Positions 9,348 to 18,184 of a DNA stretch of 64,000 nt are shown in pieces (position 1 is the stretch's first letter; the number at the start of each line of letters is the position of its first letter). The notes under the pieces are model-generated. The model saw only the letters and a program-made list of their open reading frames with translations, did no database searches and was not told the DNA's origin. The position numbers and the translations under genes are program-made. Source of the stretch: Chitinophaga sp. MM2321. Lineage in GTDB: Bacteria > Bacteroidota > Bacteroidia > Chitinophagales > Chitinophagaceae. The stretch covers positions 1,984,001-2,048,000 of the forward strand of contig NZ_OZ035533.1 of assembly GCF_964033635.1 (NCBI RefSeq). Direction: 5' to 3'.

Positions 9348-9920
9348 ATGTCAAAAATCCTTTCTGTTATCCGCACAAACGTAAAATACTGGTGGCTTTA
9401 CCTGCTCAACGGGATTATTTTTCTCATTGCCGGCGCCGTCGTTTTTAGCAATCCCTTCAGTAGCTATATATTGCTCAGTATCTTTTTCAGTGTCACCTTA
9501 TTTGTAACGGGGATCTTTGAAATTGTCTTTGCGGTGAGCAACCGCGAGGAAATGCATGGATGGGGATGGTCGCTCGCCTCCGGCATTGTGGACCTGGTAA
9601 TCGGGTTTATCCTCATGATATACCCCAGTGTTACCATGGCGGTAATCCCGTTTTTCCTCGGTTTCTGGTTTATGTTCAGGGGAATCAGCCTGATCGGCTT
9701 TTCCATTCAGCTCAATACGGCTAAAATCCCTAACTGGGGTTGGGTACTCCTGGGAGGTATCCTGCTGATCATTGTTGCCGTGGTTATATTGGACAATCCT
9801 GCGCTGGGGGTGGCTACCATCCTTGGCCTGATGGCTGCCGCCTTTTGCCTGACCGGCATCCTCAGCATCATTTTTGCCTTCCGGCTGAAACACGCCAAAA
9901 AATTATTTAACCAGGTGTGA
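9348..9920 (+). CDS. HdeD/DUF308 family membrane protein
   Basis: A 190-residue protein with about six transmembrane helices arranged as three repeated helical hairpins, each with the DUF308 pattern (GIIFLIAGAVVFSNPFSS, GIVDLVIGFILMIYPSVT, GGILLIIVAVVILDNPALG). This is the HdeD acid-resistance membrane family. The ATG at 9348 is preferred over the upstream ATG at 9285 because homologous proteins begin just before the first helix and the upstream extension is not membrane-like. The role in E. coli HdeD is acid resistance at high density; here only the family is sure. Confidence 0.85.
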   Translation: MSKILSVIRTNVKYWWLYLLNGIIFLIAGAVVFSNPFSSYILLSIFFSVTLFVTGIFEIVFAVSNREEMHGWGWSLASGIVDLVIGFILMIYPSVTMAVIPFFLGFWFMFRGISLIGFSIQLNTAKIPNWGWVLLGGILLIIVAVVILDNPALGVATILGLMAAAFCLTGILSIIFAFRLKHAKKLFNQV

Positions 9921-9961
9921 GCTGATGTAAAATGATGATACCCTGTCTCGTCCTGAAAAAT

Positions 9962-9986
9962 GGCCCGGTGGCTTTAACCCCGGGCC
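9962..9986 (+). terminator. GC-rich hairpin after the HdeD-like gene
   Basis: GGCCCGG (9962-9968) pairs with CCGGGCC (9980-9986) around an 11-nt loop. It lies 40 bases after the stop codon. The following sequence is only weakly T-rich, so termination is plausible but not certain. Confidence 0.5.
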
Positions 9987-10111
9987 TGTGATAATTTCGT
10001 ATGCCCATTTCCGTTATCAAAATAAGAATGCCTGCCCGCTTTATCATCCATTACTCATAATCATTTCTTGTGTATATTTATAGCTACAACATCTAATCAT
10101 ACCGCACTCAG

Positions 10112-12727
10112 ATGAAAGTCAACAGAATCTATGCGCTCGCCACATTATTACTCTGCGGCACGGCGCAACAGGGAGTATCTCAGACTGCGCCTAAATACGA
10201 TCAGCACGAGGCTTTTGCGCCCTTTTTTTATCCGGATAACGGCAACGAATACCGCAGTGCAAGTGGTGCACCTGGACCAAAATACTGGCAAAATGCTGCT
10301 GATTATAAAATAGCAGTTACCCTCGATACCCTGCAGCACCGCATCAGTGGATCGGTCGTGATCACTTATAAAAATAACAGCCCCGGTCAGCTACCTTTTC
10401 TTTGGTTACAGCTGGACCAGAACGTGTTCCGGGAAGACTCCCGTGGCACTGCTACCATAGCTGTTACCGGCGACCGCTTCGCCAACCGGAACTACACCAA
10501 TGGTTTTGAACTGAAAACAGTGCGCATCAGCAGTGGTGGTAAAACAGCCGCAGCTGATTACCTGGTGGATGATACCCGCATGCAGATCCGCCTGGCACAA
10601 GCCATGAAAACAGGCGCTTCTATTCAGATCACTATCGAATACGCTTATACGATCCCTGAATACGGGACAGACCGCACCAGCCGCCTGCGCACGGCCAACG
10701 GATGGATCTACGAAATAGCGCAGTGGTATCCGCGGATGGCTGTATATGATGATGTATCTGGCTGGAATAATATACCATACCTCGGTGCGGCGGAGTTTTA
10801 TCTTGAATACGGCAATTTCGACTACCGCATTACCGCACCGGCCAACATGATCCTGGCAGGTTCGGGTGAACTGGTCAATGCTGCGCAGGTGCTTTCTCCG
10901 TTAGAGCAATCGAGGCTGGCAAAGGCCAGGAACAGCGACAAAACCATTATGATCCGCGACAGCACGGAGCTGAATAATAAACACGCCAATGGAAACCGTA
11001 CCTGGCACTTCACCTGCAAAAACAGTCGTGATGTTGCCTGGGCTGCTTCAGCAGCATTCATATGGGATGCTGCACGCATCAACCTTCCCAACGGAAAAAA
11101 GTCACTCGCACAATCCGTCTACCCGCTGGAATGCAGTGCTGCAGATGCCTGGGGACGGTCTACTGAATTTGTAAAAGGTTGTCTCGAACACTATTCCAAT
11201 CAATGGTTTCCTTATACTTACCCGGTAGCTACCAATGTTGCCGGCCTGGTAGGCGGTATGGAATATCCCGGTATTGTATTCTGTTCCTGGCGGGCTACCA
11301 GGGGTGGTTTGTGGGGTGTCACCGATCATGAATTCGGTCACAACTGGTTCCCTATGATCGTGGGTTCCAATGAACGTAAATATGCCTGGATGGATGAGGG
11401 CTTCAACACTTTCCTCAATGTCATCTCCACCGAGGCCTTTAATAAGGGCGAATTTTATTTCCCGCAAAAAGCACAGCGAATGGCGCCTATGATGTTTTCT
11501 GCCAGGGCAGAACCCATCATGAATACCCCTGATGTTATTAATCTGGGTTATAATGGTGTGGCGGCCTATTTCAAACCGGCCATGGGATTGAATTTGCTCC
11601 GCGACCAGATCCTGGGGCGTGCGCGTTTTGATTATGCCCTTCGTGAATATATTCAACGCTGGGCGTTTAAACACCCTACACCATGGGATTTTTTCCGCAC
11701 AATAGAAAATGCAGCGGGAGAAGACCTGGGCTGGTTCTGGCGCGGATGGTTTATGTACAACTGGAAACTGGATCAGGGCATAAAAAATGTGGCATACGTG
11801 AAGAATGATCCTGCACAAGGGGCACTCATTACCATTGAGAACCTGGAACAGCTACCCATGCCTGTGGTGATCGGCATCAAAGAAGAAAACGGTAAAACAG
11901 ATACGTTACGGCTACCGGTGGAAGTATGGCAGCGCGGCGCTACCTGGGTTGTCCGTTATCCTTCCAAAGTGAAGCTGGCCAGCGTAGTCATTGATCCGGA
12001 AGGCGTATTCCCGGATATCAATCCATCCAATAATACCTGGAAAGCCGACCCGGGAAAACCGGTTCCCGCAGGTACTACGGCCACGGATATACTAAACCAT
12101 TACATACAGGCTATTGGCGGTGCCGATAAGCTGAAAGGCGTAAAGGATTATATCCTGGAAGGAGAAGGCGATACGCAGGGTACACAGGTAACATTAAAAA
12201 CAACTTACAAACAACCGGGCAAAGTATGGCAGGAAGTATTCATTCCTGTTATCAATGCAGTATCGCGTAAACTGGTGATCAACGGAGATTCCGTGAAAAT
12301 CTGGAAGATGGGAAAGGAAGTACCGCTTACCGCTGCTGAAAAAGGGATATGGAAAGAAAAGAACCTGCTGTTTGCAGAAACTTATTTCCTGGCTTCCCCG
12401 GATAATGCAAAGCTGGAGCTGTCACCGGTAACAGATTATGTCAATGACAGGGAAGTGTATGTTGTAACGGTGGCCTTGCCCAATGGTATGCTGTATAAAA
12501 ACTACTATGACACAAAGACCGGGTTGAAGTTGCGATCCATTACACTGGAGGGGCAGGAAGGGACGACGGACAGTAATGTGGTAACGGATTATAGCGACTA
12601 CCGCGATGTAAGCGGCATACAGGTACCCTTTAAATATAAGGCTACCGCCGGTGGTTTTGAAACAAATATGAAGATGACAAAAGTTGTTGTGAATAGCGGA
12701 GTAGGAGATGAACTGTTTAGATTATAA
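10112..12727 (+). CDS. Secreted M1 family zinc metallopeptidase with extra C-terminal domain
   Basis: The 871-residue protein starts with a signal peptide (cleavage near VSQ-TA, residues 1-24). The peptidase part carries the exopeptidase-type motif GGMEYPG (381-387) and the zinc site HEFGH at 406-410 with the third ligand Glu429, giving the exact HExxH-x18-E spacing of gluzincins. The last 200 or so residues, starting near [19 protein letters not shown], form a separate beta-rich domain that resembles the LolA-like tail seen on Bacteroidota zinc peptidases. It probably trims peptides in the periplasm or outside the cell. It ends 23 bases before cobQ, but nothing links it to cobalamin. Confidence 0.92.
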   Translation: MKVNRIYALATLLLCGTAQQGVSQTAPKYDQHEAFAPFFYPDNGNEYRSASGAPGPKYWQNAADYKIAVTLDTLQHRISGSVVITYKNNSPGQLPFLWLQLDQNVFREDSRGTATIAVTGDRFANRNYTNGFELKTVRISSGGKTAAADYLVDDTRMQIRLAQAMKTGASIQITIEYAYTIPEYGTDRTSRLRTANGWIYEIAQWYPRMAVYDDVSGWNNIPYLGAAEFYLEYGNFDYRITAPANMILAGSGELVNAAQVLSPLEQSRLAKARNSDKTIMIRDSTELNNKHANGNRTWHFTCKNSRDVAWAASAAFIWDAARINLPNGKKSLAQSVYPLECSAADAWGRSTEFVKGCLEHYSNQWFPYTYPVATNVAGLVGGMEYPGIVFCSWRATRGGLWGVTDHEFGHNWFPMIVGSNERKYAWMDEGFNTFLNVISTEAFNKGEFYFPQKAQRMAPMMFSARAEPIMNTPDVINLGYNGVAAYFKPAMGLNLLRDQILGRARFDYALREYIQRWAFKHPTPWDFFRTIENAAGEDLGWFWRGWFMYNWKLDQGIKNVAYVKNDPAQGALITIENLEQLPMPVVIGIKEENGKTDTLRLPVEVWQRGATWVVRYPSKVKLASVVIDPEGVFPDINPSNNTWKADPGKPVPAGTTATDILNHYIQAIGGADKLKGVKDYILEGEGDTQGTQVTLKTTYKQPGKVWQEVFIPVINAVSRKLVINGDSVKIWKMGKEVPLTAAEKGIWKEKNLLFAETYFLASPDNAKLELSPVTDYVNDREVYVVTVALPNGMLYKNYYDTKTGLKLRSITLEGQEGTTDSNVVTDYSDYRDVSGIQVPFKYKATAGGFETNMKMTKVVVNSGVGDELFRL

Positions 12728-12750
12728 TCCCTCTTTAGTACCTTACATCC

Positions 12751-14220
12751 ATGAAACAACTCCGGCCACTTATGTTTGCTGGCACCGCCTCTGATGTAGG
12801 TAAAAGCGTGATCACCGCCGGGTTTTGCCGGATACTTAAACAAGATGGTTATTCGCCTGCTCCCTTCAAGGCGCAGAATATGTCACTCAATAGCTACGCT
12901 ACCCCCGATGGCCTGGAGATAGGCCGTGCGCAGGCCGTTCAGGCGGAAGCCGCGGGCGTGCCCTGTCATACCGATATGAACCCGGTACTCCTGAAACCTA
13001 CCAACGATCAAAGTGCCCAGCTGGTGTTGCATGGTAAACCTGCCGGTAATCAGTCAGCCTGGGAATATTTTATGCAGGACGACAAGCACCTGTTGTTTGA
13101 AGAAGTGAAAGGGGCATTCAATCGCTTGTCTGCCCGGTATAACCCCATCGTGATGGAAGGCGCCGGCAGTATTTCAGAACTGAATCTCCGCCACCGCGAC
13201 ATCACTAATATGCGGATAGCACTACATGCAGGAGCGGCGGTATACCTCATTGCGGATATCGACCGGGGTGGCATCTTCGGTAGTGTTTACGGTACCATCG
13301 CACTGTTGCCGCCGGAAGAAAAAGCATTGATAAAAGGGATCATCATCAATAAATTCAGGGGCGACATCCGGCTGTTTGACGATGGGCGTAAACAGCTGGA
13401 ATCCCTTACCGGCGTACCCGTTACAGGTGTGCTGCCTTACTACCAGGATATTCATATTGAAGAAGAAGATTCCCTGGGTCTATCGATCAGACATAAAAAA
13501 CTAAGCACCGGAAAAGTAAATATTGCGGTAGTATTACTGCGCCACATGTCTAATTTTACAGACTTTAATGTGTTGGAGAAAGATGAGCGCGTAAATATTT
13601 TTTATACAGATAACCCCGCCGATATTGCTGCCGCAGATATCATTATTCTGCCCGGCAGCAAACATACGATTGCTGACCTGGTAGCTATCAAAAATAACGG
13701 AACCGCCCGTGCTATAACGGAGGCGCATAAACGAAATAAAGTAGTGATCGGTATTTGCGGTGGTTATCAGATGATGGGAACGCAGGTGGCTGATCCATAT
13801 GGGGTGGAGGGGGAAACCGCCAGCATACCGGGCCTCGGCATCCTCCCGGTGACAACGGTGCTGACAAAGGAAAAGGTTACGCAGCAACGCAGCTTTCATT
13901 ACCGCAACGGGGAAAAGTTATGCGAAGGCTACGAAATTCATATGGGCGACACCGTTAGTGAGCATCCCTCTCCGCTTAATCACCTGCACAACGGTATGCC
14001 GGATGGTTATTTCCTCAGCGGCAAATGCTGGGGCACCTACCTGCATGGTATCCTGGATAATGATGTGGTGATCAATGACCTGCTGACGCAATGTGGTAAA
14101 GTGATGGCCGTAAAGGATTTCGACTACCGCCGTTTCAAAGATCAGCAATATGATAAACTGGCAGCACATATCCGTGAACATCTGGATATAAAAGCTGTTT
14201 ATAAGACATTGGAGTTATAA
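12751..14220 (+). CDS. cobQ: Cobyric acid synthase
   Basis: A 489-residue glutamine-dependent amidotransferase that amidates four side-chain carboxylates of adenosylcobyrinate a,c-diamide. The N-terminal P-loop-like domain shows GTASDVGKS, FKAQNMSLNS and DRGGIFGS. The class I glutaminase-like domain has its nucleophile Cys336 in GICGGYQMMG and His432 in TYLHGILDN. Length is normal. It is the first of three close genes (12-nt gap, then a 16-bp overlap) that cover the late steps of cobalamin synthesis. No B12 riboswitch is seen upstream; only 23 bases separate it from the peptidase gene. Confidence 0.96.
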   Translation: MKQLRPLMFAGTASDVGKSVITAGFCRILKQDGYSPAPFKAQNMSLNSYATPDGLEIGRAQAVQAEAAGVPCHTDMNPVLLKPTNDQSAQLVLHGKPAGNQSAWEYFMQDDKHLLFEEVKGAFNRLSARYNPIVMEGAGSISELNLRHRDITNMRIALHAGAAVYLIADIDRGGIFGSVYGTIALLPPEEKALIKGIIINKFRGDIRLFDDGRKQLESLTGVPVTGVLPYYQDIHIEEEDSLGLSIRHKKLSTGKVNIAVVLLRHMSNFTDFNVLEKDERVNIFYTDNPADIAAADIIILPGSKHTIADLVAIKNNGTARAITEAHKRNKVVIGICGGYQMMGTQVADPYGVEGETASIPGLGILPVTTVLTKEKVTQQRSFHYRNGEKLCEGYEIHMGDTVSEHPSPLNHLHNGMPDGYFLSGKCWGTYLHGILDNDVVINDLLTQCGKVMAVKDFDYRRFKDQQYDKLAAHIREHLDIKAVYKTLEL

Positions 14221-14232
14221 AAAAACAACGGT

Positions 14233-15255
14233 ATGATACAAGGACACGGAGATGATGGCTACCTGTTTAATCGCCCTATAGTAGCTGATTTTAGCTCTAA
14301 CGTCTGGTACGGCGGGCTACAGGAAGGGCTGAAGCAGCACCTCGCCGCCAGGATAGGCGACATCAATCACTATCCCGATGCGGGCGCGATAAAACTACAA
14401 GCCATGCTGGAAAAGCAGGCAAAACTGTCGCCGGGCACGGTAATGGTTACCAATGGCGGCACAGAAGCCATTTATCTTGTGGCGCAGGCTTTTAGCCTGG
14501 CTGCTACTACCATTGTGGTGCCCACTTTTGCGGAGTATGAGGACGCCTGCAAGCTACACCGCCACCAGGTGCAATACCTGCTGTGGGATAAGCTCACGGC
14601 AGATACACACTTCGCTACGGATCTCGTATTTCTCTGCAATCCTAATAACCCTACCGGTCAGGCGCTGGATGAACATGCTTTACGCCAGCTGATTGCACAC
14701 AACCGGCACACCATTTTTGTGGTGGATGAAGCATATATTCAGTTTACCCGGAATGCCGGCAGCCTCCTGCCTCATCTGCACCACCTGCCCAATGTGCTGG
14801 TGCTGCGCTCTCTTACCAAAACCTGTTGCATCCCGGGCTTGCGGCTCGGTTACCTGGTAGGGCAACAGCCATTGCTGGAGCGGGTGCGCACGGGTAAAAT
14901 GCCCTGGTCTGTCAATAGTCTGGCGCTCGAAGCTGGCTATTATATCCTGGAGCATCCTGCTGAATTTGAGCTGCCCCTGGATTCGCTTTTGGCAGATACT
15001 TATCTTTTGTGGGAAGCCATCAGGAAGATGGCAGAGTTCAAGGTTTATCCCACGAACACACATTTTATACTGTTTGAAACATTAACGGGTACCGCTGCCG
15101 GACTTAAAGCCTGGTTGGTGGAGCATTACGGGGTTCTGATCCGCGATGCGTCCAATTTCTATGGATTGGAACAAGGCCACTGCCGGGTGGCCTGCCGGAA
15201 TGCAACTGATAACAGTTTACTCATCTCTGCCCTGCGAAAATGGAGCCTGATTTAA
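14233..15255 (+). CDS. PLP-dependent CobC/CobD-like aminotransferase (L-threonine-O-3-phosphate decarboxylase type)
   Basis: A 340-residue fold-type I PLP enzyme of the histidinol-phosphate aminotransferase class. Visible are NGGTEAIYLVAQAF, the FLCNPNNPTGQ motif, VVDEAYIQF and the PLP lysine Lys196 in LRSLTKTCCIPGLRLGYL. In cobalamin clusters this family supplies the aminopropanol linker by decarboxylating threonine phosphate. The position between cobQ and cbiB supports that role rather than histidine synthesis. The last 16 bases overlap the start of cbiB, so the two are likely translationally coupled. Confidence 0.88.
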   Translation: MIQGHGDDGYLFNRPIVADFSSNVWYGGLQEGLKQHLAARIGDINHYPDAGAIKLQAMLEKQAKLSPGTVMVTNGGTEAIYLVAQAFSLAATTIVVPTFAEYEDACKLHRHQVQYLLWDKLTADTHFATDLVFLCNPNNPTGQALDEHALRQLIAHNRHTIFVVDEAYIQFTRNAGSLLPHLHHLPNVLVLRSLTKTCCIPGLRLGYLVGQQPLLERVRTGKMPWSVNSLALEAGYYILEHPAEFELPLDSLLADTYLLWEAIRKMAEFKVYPTNTHFILFETLTGTAAGLKAWLVEHYGVLIRDASNFYGLEQGHCRVACRNATDNSLLISALRKWSLI

Positions 15256-16172
15256 AATTCGTACTGCCGTTACTGTTAGGCTATGCAGCTGATCTGCTGC
15301 TGGGAGATCCCCGCAGCTGGCCGCATCCTGTAAAATTATTCGGCCGCCTGATCCGCTATGGTACCCGGTGGCTCAATACAGGAACCGGCCGTTTCATGAA
15401 AGGCGCTATCCTCACTATCGTATTATGTATAGTGGTATACAGCTTCTTTTATTGGGTACAGCGGTGGTTATGGTCATGGCCCTGGGCATACTATGTTTTC
15501 AGTACCATCTTCGTTTTCTTTGCGCTTGCCAATAAAAGCCTGTTACAGGAAGGGCAGGAGGTATTTGATGTGCTCCACCAGGAGGGCGTGGAAGCTGGAC
15601 GCAAACGTCTTTCCTGGATCGTTGGCCGCGATACCTCCAGCCTGTCGCCAGACCAGATCCGCATAGCAGTGATGGAGTCCATGTCGGAAAACCTCAGCGA
15701 TGGCGTCATTGCACCACTCTTCTTTTATGCACTCGCGGGGTTGCCTGGTATGATGTGTTATAAAATGATCAACACCCTGGATTCCATGATAGGCTATAAA
15801 AATGCGGACTACCTTTATTTCGGCCGCTTCGCTGCCCGTCTTGATGATGTGGCCAACTTCTTTCCGGCACGTATTACGGCCTTGCTCATGATCCTGGTAT
15901 CGGGGAGCCGCCGCGCATGCAGGTATGTCTGGAAGTACGGCAGCGCACATGCCAGTCCGAACGCCGGCTACCCCGAAGCCGCCATGGCAGGTATCCTCCA
16001 TTGCCGCTTCGGAGGCCCTAACACTTACCACGGCCAAGTAGTGGAGAAGCCTTACATCGGGGAGCATCCACGCCCTATTGCCCATGAAGAATTTGCCACC
16101 GTGAGATACATCAATCATGGCGTAACATTGATCATGATGCTGGCAGTGGCTTTTTTGATGTGGAAATATTAA
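15240..16172 (+). CDS. cbiB: Adenosylcobinamide-phosphate synthase
   Basis: A 310-residue integral membrane protein of the CbiB/CobD family. It starts with LLLGYAADLLLGDPRSWPHPVKLFGRL, the conserved opening with the DP-WPHP motif, and keeps ESMSENLSDGVIAPLFFYALAG and NTLDSMIGYKNADYLYFGRFAARLDD. It joins the aminopropanol (phosphate) arm made by the preceding gene product to cobyric acid. It overlaps that gene by 16 bp. The symbol cobD is used for the same protein in some species. A weak hairpin (16181-16205) follows the stop. Confidence 0.95.
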   Translation: MEPDLKFVLPLLLGYAADLLLGDPRSWPHPVKLFGRLIRYGTRWLNTGTGRFMKGAILTIVLCIVVYSFFYWVQRWLWSWPWAYYVFSTIFVFFALANKSLLQEGQEVFDVLHQEGVEAGRKRLSWIVGRDTSSLSPDQIRIAVMESMSENLSDGVIAPLFFYALAGLPGMMCYKMINTLDSMIGYKNADYLYFGRFAARLDDVANFFPARITALLMILVSGSRRACRYVWKYGSAHASPNAGYPEAAMAGILHCRFGGPNTYHGQVVEKPYIGEHPRPIAHEEFATVRYINHGVTLIMMLAVAFLMWKY

Positions 16173-16180
16173 ATTGTGGC

Positions 16181-16205
16181 TACCCGCCCTTCGTTGTGCC
16201 GGGTA
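16181..16205 (+). terminator. Weak hairpin after the cobalamin cluster
   Basis: TACCCG (16181-16186) pairs with CGGGTA (16200-16205). The stem is only 6 bp and what follows is A-rich rather than T-rich, so this is at best a weak terminator for cbiB. Confidence 0.3.
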
Positions 16206-16334
16206 AAAGGAAAACTTCCTATCTTTCCTGTCCGTTTACAAATGGGCGTTTTTCTCATCATCGCTCACCGGTTTTTCATGTAACATCAGCCACGCCATAC
16301 TGCCGCAGGCAGGCGTGTAAAAGTTAATTCCAGC

Positions 16335-17165
16335 ATGGACCAACAGTTAAAAAAAATCAGCATTTTAGGTTGCGGGTGGCTGGGCAAGCCACTGGCGCTG
16401 CACTTCTTACAGGAAGGCTACCCTGTAAAAGGTGCGAGGACCTCCGTTGAAGGGGTTCGCGAACTGGAAGCAGCCGGCATTGATGGTTATGTAGTATCAT
16501 TGAGCGAAACGCAGCTTGACGCGCCCGAAGCGTTCTGGGACGCCGATATACTGATCGTCAATATCCCCCCGCGTATCCACCGGGGCGTGGAGGCGCATGT
16601 GGCGGAAATAACACTGCTGCGGGATAAACTGCAAACCACCCGCATCCGCCGCGTACTGTTTGTGAGTTCTACCTCCGTATATGCAGACATCAATGACCTG
16701 GTCACTGAAACCAATGACGTGGTGCCTGATACCCCCAACGGACAGGCGCTTCGTTTGGCGGAACAAGTGCTGCTCCGGGCTACCGGGTTCCGGACAACCG
16801 TATTGCGCTTCGGCGGACTGATAGGTTACGACCGGATACCGAATTCCTTGAGCCGCATCAGTCGCAGGCAGCTGAATGATGTGCCGATGAACGTCATCCA
16901 CCGGGATGATTGCATTGGTGTGATCAGCCGGGTAATAGAAAAAGATGTATGGGGAGAAATTTTTAACGCCTGTGCCGGTGGTCATCCGCTCCGGATGAAT
17001 TATTATAAGGCGGCGGCAGCAGCTTTCAACCTGGAGATACCCAGAAAAATACAACCCTGGGATTTACCTTATAAAATCGTAACTTCTTCGAAGCTAAAAA
17101 AGATGCTGGAATACAATTTTGTTCTTGATGATCCCCTGGCGGTTTTTAATACGGTAGAAAAGTAA
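16335..17165 (+). CDS. SDR-family NAD(P)-dependent protein (YeeZ-like)
   Basis: A 276-residue Rossmann protein. It opens with ISILGCGWLGKPLALHFLQEG, the GxGxxG-type nucleotide loop of the atypical SDR group that includes E. coli YeeZ. FVSSTSVYAD resembles the SDR Ser/Tyr region, and the RFGGLIGYDR segment is typical of extended SDRs. No clear YxxxK pair is visible, so catalysis is uncertain. It lies 162 bases after cbiB on the same strand, with an intervening region that has small hairpins, so it may not be part of that operon. Confidence 0.8.
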   Translation: MDQQLKKISILGCGWLGKPLALHFLQEGYPVKGARTSVEGVRELEAAGIDGYVVSLSETQLDAPEAFWDADILIVNIPPRIHRGVEAHVAEITLLRDKLQTTRIRRVLFVSSTSVYADINDLVTETNDVVPDTPNGQALRLAEQVLLRATGFRTTVLRFGGLIGYDRIPNSLSRISRRQLNDVPMNVIHRDDCIGVISRVIEKDVWGEIFNACAGGHPLRMNYYKAAAAAFNLEIPRKIQPWDLPYKIVTSSKLKKMLEYNFVLDDPLAVFNTVEK

Positions 17166-17233
17166 AAGGAATATACCAGGCGGTAAAAATGGATGGCCCG
17201 CCGTTTGCAGTTATTTACAAAAAAAAAGAGTGT

Positions 17234-17449
17234 ATGAATGCGTTTATGATCAATACCGCGGGTGGTCGTTTTTATATCAGACCCGATTCCGCCGAACGTT
17301 TTACCGTAGATGTGAATGGGGAAGAGGTGGTGATGGAAAAAGATGATGACGGATACGTTCGTGCACCAGGTGCAACCGGGGCCGGCCATCGGTTAAACAT
17401 GGGGTTACTTAATATGATTGCGGACGAAATTTATGTCCACACTGCTTAA
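17234..17449 (+). CDS. Small hypothetical protein
   Basis: A 71-residue acidic protein starting MNAFMINTAGGRFYIRPDS. The ATG at 17234 is preferred to 17189 because the upstream part (DGPPFAVIYKKKEC) looks like translated leader. It has no signal peptide, membrane helix or known motif; the composition and even reading through a GC-balanced frame suggest a real gene. It follows the SDR gene and ends 20 bases before the convergent SMUG2-type gene. Confidence 0.55.
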   Translation: MNAFMINTAGGRFYIRPDSAERFTVDVNGEEVVMEKDDDGYVRAPGATGAGHRLNMGLLNMIADEIYVHTA

Positions 17450-17468
17450 AAATTCCCCGGATTGGGGT

Positions 17469-18161
17469 TTAGTGATGTGCTGTAAAAGCAGCCAGGTATT
17501 TATCTATGTAGTCTTCTTTGGTTTTGGATTTATATTGCATGACAAACCGCGGATGTTCCAACGGAACTACTTCCTTAAAAAATTTCTCCCTGGCATTCAA
17601 TGCCTGAAAAAAGACCGCATTTTTTCCCGTACCCATCAGATAACAAACTTCCCGGCTAATATTCCATTTCAGTTGCTGCCGTAAACTGGCAATGATAAAT
17701 TTATCTGCTGCTTTGATAAGCGCAGCACTATCGTAATAATTATAGTTAACTTCTTTTCCACCTGCTTTTAAGGCAGTAAAGCCAAGGGGACAAACAGAAC
17801 CGATGTAGAACTGTTTATAGAATTTTTTCAATCCGCCGTAGGCGTCTATCACATCATATATAAAAACAGAAGAAGGTTCATGTGTTTTGAAGCCGGGTAT
17901 ATCAATACCACATTTTTCCGCCATCCTTTTGGTGTCTGTGAATGGAACACCTGTAGCGCCGGCGCCAAGCCTGCCGGGATTAATACCCAGTATCAGTTGC
18001 CGCGGCTGTTTATCATCATAAAATTTTTTATAGAATTGTTGCATGATGGGTACTATTTCCGGATTTTCACGGAAAGGGTTCATCATCCTGATACCAGCAG
18101 GAAGTACGCCTTCAAAATGGAGGCCCAGGTTAAACTGTATAATCTGATCGGCGAAAGTCAT
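17469..18161 (-). CDS. SMUG2-type uracil-DNA glycosylase family protein
   Basis: A 230-residue cytoplasmic protein. The segment LILGINPGRLGAGATGVPFTD carries the UDG-superfamily active-site motif (GINPG-GAGATGVPF), and LEHPRFVMQY near residue 205 corresponds to the second DNA-binding motif (HP). This fits the SMUG2 group, which removes uracil or related bases from DNA in base excision repair. It is 23 bases downstream of the hybrid histidine kinase on the same strand and may be co-transcribed with it; no functional link is apparent. Confidence 0.85.
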   Translation of the reverse strand: MTFADQIIQFNLGLHFEGVLPAGIRMMNPFRENPEIVPIMQQFYKKFYDDKQPRQLILGINPGRLGAGATGVPFTDTKRMAEKCGIDIPGFKTHEPSSVFIYDVIDAYGGLKKFYKQFYIGSVCPLGFTALKAGGKEVNYNYYDSAALIKAADKFIIASLRQQLKWNISREVCYLMGTGKNAVFFQALNAREKFFKEVVPLEHPRFVMQYKSKTKEDYIDKYLAAFTAHH

Positions 18162-18184
18162 CCTGTAATTTAATACATTCAGCT

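Noticed and set aside
12728..12750. A possible cobalamin riboswitch before cobQ
   Set aside because: Only 23 bases lie between the peptidase gene and cobQ. No B12-box core is present here or in 16173-16334, where CCACGCC and GGCGTG pieces were looked at and did not fit.
16291..16318. CACGCC...GGCGTG structure near 16295 as part of a riboswitch
   Set aside because: It is a small hairpin with a bulge and no conserved aptamer residues around it.
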